Shown: positions 57,013 through 64,000 of the stretch, piece after piece
Position numbering within the stretch: position 1 is the stretch's first letter
Layout of the letters: each line of letters begins with the position of its first letter
Source: Salinimicrobium sediminis
GTDB taxonomy: Bacteria > Bacteroidota > Bacteroidia > Flavobacteriales > Flavobacteriaceae
Assembly (NCBI RefSeq): GCF_900215295.1
Contig: NZ_OCMF01000003.1
Coordinates: 62,001 to 126,000, forward strand
DNA length: 64,000 nucleotides
Direction: 5' to 3'
Program-made: the position numbers and the translations under genes
The notes under the pieces: model-generated
Told to the model about the DNA's origin: nothing
Database searches by the model: none
What the model saw: only the letters and a program-made list of their open reading frames with translations

Positions 57013-58542
57013 TTATTTTAATAGTTTATTTAGGACTCCCATTACACCCCTAATAAAAGTTGCGCTGGTGAGTACTTTAACAATTGCTTTTTGTGGGTCG
57101 GCGGAAGTATTTCTGCGTCTGCCGGTAGTGGTTTTTTCCAGTTTTTTTCTTTCTTCCTTTGCTTTTTCCCTGGCTTCCTCAACATCGGCCCTTTCAATTT
57201 TTGCTTTTAGGATCTCATAAGCGCTTTCCCTGTCAATCGTCTGGTTGTATTTATTTACCAATCCCGAAGCATCAATGAGATCTTTCAGTTCACCTTCAGA
57301 AAGAATGTCCATTCTGCTCATTGGAGCCCTTAGCATAGTTGCAGCCAGGGGTGTTGGTCTTCCTTTTTCATCCAGTGCCGTTACCAGCGCTTCCCCAATT
57401 CCTAACGATGTAAGCTCATTTTTGGTATCGTAGAATTCAGAAATAGGATAATTTTCTGCAGCAAGTTTTATCGCTTTTCTGTCTTTAGCCGTAAAAGCCC
57501 TTAAAGCGTGCTGAACTTTTAATCCTAATTGCCCCAAAACATCTGCAGGTATATCGGCAGGATTTTGAGTGACAAAATAAATACCTACTCCTTTGGATCT
57601 TATCAATTTAACAATGCTTTCTATCTGGTCCAGCAGGGCAGAAGAGGCTTGTTCAAAAATAAGATGAGCTTCATCTATAAACATCACAAGCTTTGGCTTA
57701 TCGCTGTCTCCCTGTTCGGGAAAGGTGTTATAGATCTCGGCCAGCAGGCTTAACATGAAAGTGGAGAAAAGTTTGGGGCGGTCCTGGATATCGGTTAATC
57801 TTAAGATATTAATATACCCGTCGCCATTACCGTCCTTTCGCAGCAGGTCTTCAACTTCAAACGATTTTTCTCCAAAGAAAAGATCAGCTCCCTGTTGTTC
57901 AAGGGCTACAATTTTTCTAAGGATAGCGCCTGTCGAAGCTGCAGAAATTCGGCCGTAATCCTTTTCAAATTCCTCTTTTCCATCTCCGGTGGAATACTGC
58001 AATATTTGTTTAAGATCTTTAAGGTCCAGGAGTGGCAGGTGATTGTCATCACAATACTTGAAGATGATGGAGAGAATACCGCTTTGTGTATCTGAAAGGT
58101 CCAGGATCCTGGATAGCAGAACCGGACCAAATTCGCTGACAGTAGCTCTTAGTCGCACGCCCTTTTCTTCGGAAAGGCTTAAGATTTCCACCGGTGAAGC
58201 CGAAGCTTTAAAAGGGAAATTCAGCTTTTCATGGCGGGCATGTATAAAGGCCTCTCCGGCTGAAGGTTTTGCCACACCGCTTAGATCCCCTTTCACATCC
58301 ATAAGCAGTACCGGGACTCCCTTTTTTGAAAGATTTTCGGCAAGGATCTGCAGGGTCTTTGACTTGCCGGTTCCGGTAGCGCCGGCGATAAGTCCATGAC
58401 GGTTCATGGTCTTCAACGGAATTTTCACTGCTGCATCGGAAAAGACTTCCCCATCATGCATAGCCGCACCCAGGTAAATAAAATCTCCTTTAGGTTGGTA
58501 ACCTGCAGCAATACTCTCAGAAAAATCTTTTTTACCGACCAC
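57013..58542 (-). CDS. HerA-like ATPase (DUF853 family)
   Basis: 509 residues starting with GTG at 58540-58542. It is a hexameric FtsK/HerA-type ATPase. Walker A is AGATGTGKSKT (about 53-63) and Walker B is LVMFIDEAHLIFEQ. The VYFVTQNPADIPADVLGQLG segment and HALRAFTAKDRKAIKLAA are family-typical. The C-terminal 60 residues are a charged helix (EEAREKAKEERKKLEK) followed by a short hydrophobic end. DUF853 proteins are linked to DNA processing, but no NurA-type nuclease is nearby. Confidence 0.9.
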   Translation of the reverse strand: MVGKKDFSESIAAGYQPKGDFIYLGAAMHDGEVFSDAAVKIPLKTMNRHGLIAGATGTGKSKTLQILAENLSKKGVPVLLMDVKGDLSGVAKPSAGEAFIHARHEKLNFPFKASASPVEILSLSEEKGVRLRATVSEFGPVLLSRILDLSDTQSGILSIIFKYCDDNHLPLLDLKDLKQILQYSTGDGKEEFEKDYGRISAASTGAILRKIVALEQQGADLFFGEKSFEVEDLLRKDGNGDGYINILRLTDIQDRPKLFSTFMLSLLAEIYNTFPEQGDSDKPKLVMFIDEAHLIFEQASSALLDQIESIVKLIRSKGVGIYFVTQNPADIPADVLGQLGLKVQHALRAFTAKDRKAIKLAAENYPISEFYDTKNELTSLGIGEALVTALDEKGRPTPLAATMLRAPMSRMDILSEGELKDLIDASGLVNKYNQTIDRESAYEILKAKIERADVEEAREKAKEERKKLEKTTTGRRRNTSADPQKAIVKVLTSATFIRGVMGVLNKLLK

Positions 58543-58603
58543 TTTTAAATTTTTATAAAAGTAAGAATTGTGAGGGACTGGCAGGGTTTAAAAACTTCAG
58601 AAT

Positions 58604-59659
58604 TTAACTTACTGCAGGAGAAAGGAGTTTGAAAGTACCTTTTTCTGCATCCATTTCTGCCCGTATTCCATTAGGAATTGTCACATTATCATTGATATGG
58701 CCTATCATAGCTCCTGAAAAAGCCGGAATTCCAAGGGGCTTGATATAATGGTCAATGACTTCTTCAAGAGTTAGAGATCCGTATCCGCTGCTACCTCCTG
58801 GATCACATTCGGTACATTTCCCGAAGATAAAGCCGCTGATCTTTCCAAGAACTCCCCCCAGCTGTAGCTGCGTCATCATCCTGTCTACAGCATAAATTTT
58901 TTCGCCTACATCTTCCAGGTACAGGATTTTGTTCTCCCAATTTTCAGGAAAATAGGGGGTACCCATAATATTCGTGAGTACAGAAAGATTACCTCCTAAG
59001 AGCCCGCCGGTTGCAGTACCCGGGGTGATGGTCCGAATCCTGTTCCTGGTTTGAGTGAGTAAGCCTCCTTTATCTGAAGGATTGTCATATTGCACGGCTT
59101 CGGCTTCAAAAAGGAGTTTTTGGAAGTGTTCTGCCGCAAAGTTATTCCATGTGGAAGTGGCAAGAGGGCCGTGAAAAGTGACCAGTCCTGTTTTCTTATA
59201 GATTGCCAGGTGCAATGCAGTGATATCACTGTAACCAATAAAAATCTTCGGATTTTTCTCAATGGTCTCATAATCCAGAAGCGGCAGGATCCTGGCAGCA
59301 CCAGATCCGCCTCTAAGGCAAATAATGGCATCAACATCGGGATCTCTCCACATCTCGTTGAATTCCTCTGCACGTTGTTCGTCGGTTCCTGCAAGGTGAC
59401 CGTGACGGGTACGCACATATTCTCCCAGTTTCACCTTAAGACCCATGGCTTCCATAGACTCTACTGCGATCTCATATGGCTCGGATTCATATATAGCCCC
59501 TGCCGGACTTACGATCCCGATAGTGTCACCTTTTTTAAGCCGTTTCGGTCTTTTTACCTCCTGAAAATAATTTGTGGTTGGTATTGAATTGGCTAGGCTA
59601 TGGAGGGGGATTGCAAGGCTGCCCAGCCCAACATTCATCAGAAAATTACGTCTTTGCAT
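58604..59659 (-). CDS. S66-family LD-carboxypeptidase
   Basis: 351 residues. The N-terminus QRRNFLMNVGLG looks like a twin-arginine export signal, followed by a hydrophobic stretch. The S66 (LdcA/MccF) fold has KKGDTIGIVSPAG, the nucleophile Ser in FIGYSDITALH, the GGLLGGNLSVL segment, Glu in YLEDVGEK, and His in MIGHINDN. It should trim the terminal D-Ala from murein tetrapeptides during wall recycling. It lies next to a PBP4-type carboxypeptidase. Confidence 0.9.
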   Translation of the reverse strand: MQRRNFLMNVGLGSLAIPLHSLANSIPTTNYFQEVKRPKRLKKGDTIGIVSPAGAIYESEPYEIAVESMEAMGLKVKLGEYVRTRHGHLAGTDEQRAEEFNEMWRDPDVDAIICLRGGSGAARILPLLDYETIEKNPKIFIGYSDITALHLAIYKKTGLVTFHGPLATSTWNNFAAEHFQKLLFEAEAVQYDNPSDKGGLLTQTRNRIRTITPGTATGGLLGGNLSVLTNIMGTPYFPENWENKILYLEDVGEKIYAVDRMMTQLQLGGVLGKISGFIFGKCTECDPGGSSGYGSLTLEEVIDHYIKPLGIPAFSGAMIGHINDNVTIPNGIRAEMDAEKGTFKLLSPAVS

Positions 59660-59701
59660 TTAGAGATAGATTAAAAATGGGCTTTTTGAGCCTCTATAAA
59701 A

Positions 59702-61045
59702 CTAATAATTTAAATAGATATTGCGCAGGATAAGCTCCATTCCTGCCTTTATTTCTGCGGAAGGGACAGTATAATTATTATTCATAAAACTAAAGATAAG
59801 CACCTTGCCGCTCTTTGTTTTTAAGTACCCGCTTAAGGCATGTACATTACTAATGGTACCGGTCTTTGCAAAAACATAGGGTTCCTCCGCTTTGTAGAAA
59901 TTCTTGATGGTACCCGATTCTCCGCCGGCGGGTAGCAGCTGAAAAAGCCTTTTTTGAGGTACTTCTTCTGAAATTTTTTCCAGAAGTTTAACCACAGACC
60001 GTGGTGTGAATTTGTTGTAAACCGACAACCCTGATCCATCTACCCAAATCACCTCGTCAGGGAGGTCCTGCAGGTAATTTTTCTGCATGTAATCAATAGC
60101 AATATCTGTTTTGAGGGTATCTGAAATAACCTGTGAACTCATAAGCAGGAGTTGTTCGGCAATGAGGTTGTCGCTAACCTGCAACATCCTTTTGTACAGA
60201 CTGTCTGCCGGAATACTGTAAAGAATTTTGCTGTTGCTGAAATCGGCTTTTTCGGAAGGTAAAATTTTAACTGGTTTTTGAAGGGTATCGCTAAGAAGTT
60301 CGGTTACTAACTGTGGACTGTAGACAAAGGGCACCTCCCGACTTCTTTTTTCAGCTCCTGCTGGCTGATGATAGAGAAATTTGTTTTGGTCACGCTCCCG
60401 CATTACCCGAAAGTTGTCTCCTGTCGCAAGAGAATCCTTCAGAAGAAATCGGTAGAAAAACTTTGGTTTCGCAACAGGGATTTCCGCTTCAGAAGTAGAG
60501 GTGAAAGTAGCATAGTTTCCAAAGACAGGCATGTCAGAGCGTTCCACGGAATAATAATAGTTATAGTCATCCCAGGACCAGCCCGGGCCAAAATGCTCCT
60601 CCCGGAAAATTGGAGGCACATAATACAATGTTTCATTTCTCGTCTTCAGGAAGTCGAGAACTCTGGTAGATTCCAGTTTGTCGTAAAGGAAGGAAGGGTC
60701 TCCGGTTCCCCTAAAGAGGAGGGAATCTTCTTTTACCACATATTCCAACCCTGCTGCGGAATCACCCAGGATCTTCAATCCGGTATAGAAAGTAAAAAGT
60801 TTTGTGTTGGACGCCGGAGTAAAATATTTTTCAGAATTATGCTCATAAACCACCTTTTTGGCAACCGGGTCATAGATCATGATTCCCGTGAATCCGGTTT
60901 CAAAGGCGGGGAATTCCTCCAGGGTCTCATCCAGTTGAGAGGTTAAAACTTTTGAGGAGGAGCAGGAGGTAAAGACCAGCACAACAATAAATATTCGAAA
61001 AATATTTTTCAGAATCGGGGCTTTTAGGCGGCGAAGTATTTTCAC
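59702..61045 (-). CDS. dacB: D-alanyl-D-alanine carboxypeptidase/endopeptidase (PBP4, S13 family)
   Basis: 447 residues starting with GTG at 61043-61045 and carrying a lipoprotein signal (IVVLVFTSC). Penicillin-binding-protein motifs are SxxK in ASNTK (Ser79, Lys82), SxN in SDN, and KTG in FAKTGTIS. It removes terminal D-Ala and may cleave cross-links in the periplasm. Two consecutive wall-trimming genes (with the S66 gene 42 bases downstream) suggest a shared peptidoglycan maturation function. Lipidation is unusual relative to E. coli PBP4. Confidence 0.92.
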   Translation of the reverse strand: MKILRRLKAPILKNIFRIFIVVLVFTSCSSSKVLTSQLDETLEEFPAFETGFTGIMIYDPVAKKVVYEHNSEKYFTPASNTKLFTFYTGLKILGDSAAGLEYVVKEDSLLFRGTGDPSFLYDKLESTRVLDFLKTRNETLYYVPPIFREEHFGPGWSWDDYNYYYSVERSDMPVFGNYATFTSTSEAEIPVAKPKFFYRFLLKDSLATGDNFRVMRERDQNKFLYHQPAGAEKRSREVPFVYSPQLVTELLSDTLQKPVKILPSEKADFSNSKILYSIPADSLYKRMLQVSDNLIAEQLLLMSSQVISDTLKTDIAIDYMQKNYLQDLPDEVIWVDGSGLSVYNKFTPRSVVKLLEKISEEVPQKRLFQLLPAGGESGTIKNFYKAEEPYVFAKTGTISNVHALSGYLKTKSGKVLIFSFMNNNYTVPSAEIKAGMELILRNIYLNY

Positions 61046-61123
61046 GGGAAAATGATTTAAAGGAGAACTTATAGTTAATTTATAATTGCTTAAAGGGTTG
61101 AATTTAAAGGAATTTTAAATTAT

Positions 61124-61131
61124 TAGCTTTG
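61124..61131 (+). promoter_or_regulatory. -7 box for the second SusC gene
   Basis: TAGCTTTG matches TAnnTTTG exactly, about 56 bases before the ATG. A TTG at 61098-61100 is 23 bases upstream, slightly far for a -33 element. Confidence 0.5.
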
Positions 61132-61187
61132 AAATGTGAAAAAATTTAATAACTTCTCATCTTAATTTTAATTCAAATTCCAAACAA

Positions 61188-64000
61188 ATGAGAAACAAAA
61201 TTACACTGTTTACATTCATGATCGCTATTCTGCAGTTTATGAATGTACAGGCTCAGGAGAGGGTGATTTCGGGAACGGTAACTACGGCCGATCAGGGGAT
61301 GCCGCTTCCCGGAGTAAACGTTATTATTGAAGGTACCAGAACCGGTACTGTAACAGATTTTGATGGGAACTATTCTATCAATGCAGAAGCGGGAGATGTA
61401 TTAAGCTTCTCCTCGATGGGATACCAAACTGTTAAACGTACAGTGGGTGCCGAAGACGAAATTAATGTAGCCATGGAAGCCGATCTACAGGCATTGGACG
61501 AGGTGGTGGTAACTTCTTTTGGTATTGAGCGGGAAACAAAGGCATTGGGTTATGCTGTTCAGGAATTATCTTCTGAAGATATTGTTCAGTCCAATCAGCA
61601 GAATGTTGTAAGTGCCTTACAGGGGCAGGCTGCAGGAGTGCAGATCACGAACGCGGGTGGTGCTCCCGGACAGAGTTCAAGGATCATCATTAGAGGTATA
61701 AATTCTCTTGATCCAAACGCCGATAATCAACCATTATTTGTAATCGATGGAGTGCCTGTTGACAACTCTACTACAGAATCTGCGGGGACTCCTCGCGGAC
61801 TTTCTAACAGGGCAGCCGATTTAAATCCAAACGACATCGAATCCCTAAACGTTCTAAAAGGTGCTGCAGCTACAGCTCTTTATGGAGTGAGAGCAGCAAA
61901 CGGTGCAGTTATTATCACTACAAAAAAGGGAAAATCGGGAGCTATGCGAATTAACCTCAACAGTTCTGTGGGCTTTGAAGAGATCAATCGATATCCCGAT
62001 GTGCAGGAAGTTTATGGACAGGGATTTTCAGGGGAATATGAGGCCGATTCTTTCTGGCCAAACTGGGGACCTTCCATGGAGGAGATCAACCAAATAGATC
62101 CTGATGTTCGGTTTTATGATATTTGGAGAGATGCTTTTAGAACCGGAGTCCAATTTGATAATACGCTCAGTATTTCAGGAGGTGGTGAAAATGCAACCTT
62201 TTATGGTTCCCTGGGAAATCTTGACCATAAGGGAATAATGCCTTTCAGTGATTGGGGGAGAACTTCTGCCAAACTAAGTGGGGAAGTAAAAATGAGTGAT
62301 AAATTTAGATTTTCAGGAAATATAAATTACACTATTTCAGGAGGAAATAGGGTGCCACATGACAGATTTATGGAACGGATGATGTATTGGGCACCCAATC
62401 ATGACGTCACAGATTATATCAATCCCGATGGCACTATGAAAACCTATGGGAATACAAATCCCTTATATGATGCCCGCTTCAGTACTTTTGAAGATGAGGT
62501 TAACCGAACTATTGGTAGTTTGAACTTTGTTTACAGTCCGGTAGAATGGTTAGATGTCAATTACATAATCGGAACCGACTACTATAGTGACAGTCGAACA
62601 GAAATAACTCCGGGTCCCCTGGGTATTGCGGGAGAAATTCCATTAAGTAGTACAGGTTTTATCACTGAAACCCGTATTACCAGCCGGGATATAAATTCCA
62701 ACCTTTTCCTCACCTTCAATAATACGTGGAGTGAAAAAATCTCAACAACTTTAAGGGTGGGTAATGATATCTTTGAAAGGGACTATGAGCGCATTGACGC
62801 TACAGGAGAAAACTTTGTGATTCCGCGTTTTTATGACCTTAGCTACACAAGCCAGATATCAAATTCCCAGCATAAAAGAAAGAAAAGATTGGTGGGGTTA
62901 TACGGAGACCTGTTAGTTGATTATGATGATATGCTTTTCCTGAATATCACAGCAAGAAATGACTGGACTTCAACCTTACCAATAGGTAATAATTCTTTCT
63001 TCTACCCTTCGGTTAACCTGAGTTATGTCTTTACTGAAAATATTGAGGTGCCAGATTTCTTAAGCTTTGGGAAATTACGTGCTTCCTGGGCAGAGGTTGG
63101 AAAAGATACAGATCCTTACCAGATAGGACAAACCTATACTTCCCCATCAGTCTATCCACTAAACGGCCAGGTTGGTTTCACCAGGTTCAGCAGATTTGGA
63201 GATCCGGAATTGAAACCTGAAAGAACAACTTCCATAGAATTTGGAACAGACCTACGGTTTTTAGAAAACAGGTTAGGATTAGATTTCACCTGGTACAAGT
63301 CTAATAGTAAGGACCAAATAATACCTGTACCGGTATCTGAGGCGGCAGGTTTTTCAACTTTTGTAACCAATGCCGGAGAAATTGAAAACAAGGGTGTGGA
63401 ATTCGTTTTAAGGGGCTCTCCCATCATGACCGAAGATTTTAGCTGGGAAGTTTCTTTCAATGCCTCCTATAATAAAAACAAGGTAGTTAATATCCGCGAG
63501 GGAATTGATGAAATTGTTGTAGGCAGCCAGTTTGGATATGCAGGAAGTACGGTTACAATGAAATTAATAGAAGGTGAAGCCTATGGGAATATCTTTGGTA
63601 GCAGCTATGCACGATATGGCGCCGATCCTAACAGTATTTTCCTGAACGAAGATCTGCCGATTATTATTGGAGCCAATGGTTTTCCGGTAAGAAACGGTTC
63701 TCAACTGGTTCTAGGAAACACCACTCCAAAATGGTTTGGGGGTCTGAGGAATGAATTTAACTATAAAGGTTTCGATCTTTCCTTTTTGGTCGACTTTAGG
63801 ACCGGGCTTGAGCAGTACAGCCAGTATGATAATTTTATGGCGGCATTTGGAATAGCCGAGTACACTTTAGCACGGAATGACACCCGTGTTTTTGAAGGGG
63901 TTCTTGAAGATGGATCTCCAAATGCCCAGGCGGTATGGCTTGGCCAGGGGGTAGGTCCTGATGGCAGGGATTATGGGGCCGGTTTTTACCGAAATACCTA
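61188..64000 (+). CDS. SusC/RagA-family TonB-linked outer-membrane transporter, 3' end outside the window
   Basis: The frame runs from the ATG at 61188 (MRNKITLFTFMIAIL) to the window end without a stop, 937 codons so far. Signal peptide to about residue 23 (NVQAQ). A carboxypeptidase-regulatory-like domain follows (VISGTVTTADQGMPLPGVNVIIEG). The TonB-box region is LDEVVVTSFGIE, and the plug has GQAAGVQI, IIIRGINSLDPNAD, PLFVIDGVPVDN and LKGAAATALYGVRAANGAVIITT. The visible barrel is intact. It lies divergent from dacB. A SusD gene would be expected just past 64000. Confidence 0.93.
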   Translation, partial: MRNKITLFTFMIAILQFMNVQAQERVISGTVTTADQGMPLPGVNVIIEGTRTGTVTDFDGNYSINAEAGDVLSFSSMGYQTVKRTVGAEDEINVAMEADLQALDEVVVTSFGIERETKALGYAVQELSSEDIVQSNQQNVVSALQGQAAGVQITNAGGAPGQSSRIIIRGINSLDPNADNQPLFVIDGVPVDNSTTESAGTPRGLSNRAADLNPNDIESLNVLKGAAATALYGVRAANGAVIITTKKGKSGAMRINLNSSVGFEEINRYPDVQEVYGQGFSGEYEADSFWPNWGPSMEEINQIDPDVRFYDIWRDAFRTGVQFDNTLSISGGGENATFYGSLGNLDHKGIMPFSDWGRTSAKLSGEVKMSDKFRFSGNINYTISGGNRVPHDRFMERMMYWAPNHDVTDYINPDGTMKTYGNTNPLYDARFSTFEDEVNRTIGSLNFVYSPVEWLDVNYIIGTDYYSDSRTEITPGPLGIAGEIPLSSTGFITETRITSRDINSNLFLTFNNTWSEKISTTLRVGNDIFERDYERIDATGENFVIPRFYDLSYTSQISNSQHKRKKRLVGLYGDLLVDYDDMLFLNITARNDWTSTLPIGNNSFFYPSVNLSYVFTENIEVPDFLSFGKLRASWAEVGKDTDPYQIGQTYTSPSVYPLNGQVGFTRFSRFGDPELKPERTTSIEFGTDLRFLENRLGLDFTWYKSNSKDQIIPVPVSEAAGFSTFVTNAGEIENKGVEFVLRGSPIMTEDFSWEVSFNASYNKNKVVNIREGIDEIVVGSQFGYAGSTVTMKLIEGEAYGNIFGSSYARYGADPNSIFLNEDLPIIIGANGFPVRNGSQLVLGNTTPKWFGGLRNEFNYKGFDLSFLVDFRTGLEQYSQYDNFMAAFGIAEYTLARNDTRVFEGVLEDGSPNAQAVWLGQGVGPDGRDYGAGFYRNT

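Noticed and set aside
60368-60946. 192-codon plus-strand ORF over dacB
   Set aside because: Antisense to a gene with complete PBP motifs; composition is that of a shadow frame.

Overview
The window looks like chromosomal DNA of a member of the Flavobacteriaceae (phylum Bacteroidota). The evidence is two SusC-type TonB-linked receptors (one paired with SusD), DUF4249 and DUF5723 proteins, promoters of the TTTG-N19-TAnnTTTG type, AT-rich spacers with few Shine-Dalgarno sites, and a str/S10/spc/alpha ribosomal block without a tuf gene between fusA and rpsJ. A Gramella/Salegentibacter-like genus is a guess from protein style only.

Layout. Bases 1-6663 hold the 3' part of a degenerate polysaccharide-deacetylase-like gene, a YjjG-type nucleotidase, a tightly overlapping three-gene envelope operon (lipoprotein, DUF5723 protein, Glu-rich secreted protein), rarA on the minus strand, and a rhomboid protease. 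Bases 6679-13915 are minus strand: rlmB, then a four-gene envelope operon (small secreted protein, STN-type TonB receptor, DUF4249 lipoprotein, large secreted beta-domain protein). Bases 14254-18967 carry a SusC/SusD pair with a clear terminator and no CAZyme next to it. Bases 19446-36651 form one long ribosomal transcription unit. It runs rpsL-rpsG-fusA-rpsJ, the S10 and spc genes, secY-infA-rpmJ, and rpsM-rpsK-rpsD-rpoA-rplQ. It starts at a near-perfect flavobacterial promoter and ends at a strong hairpin terminator. Several spacers inside it (before rplC, rpsH, rpsD and rplQ) can fold and are candidate r-protein autoregulatory leaders.

Bases 36743-40961 carry carA, eno and citrate synthase, each with its own terminator. 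Bases 40958-46067 (minus strand) hold the most unusual locus: a lipoprotein glycosidase-like gene, followed by a 1258-residue polytopic family-2 glycosyltransferase fused to a GH26-like hydrolase domain and to a second, catalytically degenerate TIM-barrel plus Ig-like module that resembles the neighbouring lipoprotein. I read it as a two-gene exopolysaccharide synthesis/trimming system; the polymer is unknown. Bases 46265-53378 hold two successive guanidino-group-modifying-family hydrolases (DDAH-like and CtlX), argS, ffh and folD. Between ffh and folD lies a four-helix-bundle pseudogene with two in-frame stops, flanked by 33-bp inverted repeats.

Bases 53380-61045 are a minus-strand run: DUF1232 protein, AI-2E-type permease, VOC protein, DUF7218/Rho-N-like small protein, rluF, lipoprotein, HerA-like ATPase, S66 LD-carboxypeptidase, and PBP4-type D,D-carboxypeptidase. 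The window ends inside a second SusC gene (61188 onward). I saw no tRNA, rRNA, CRISPR array, prophage, or complete insertion sequence.
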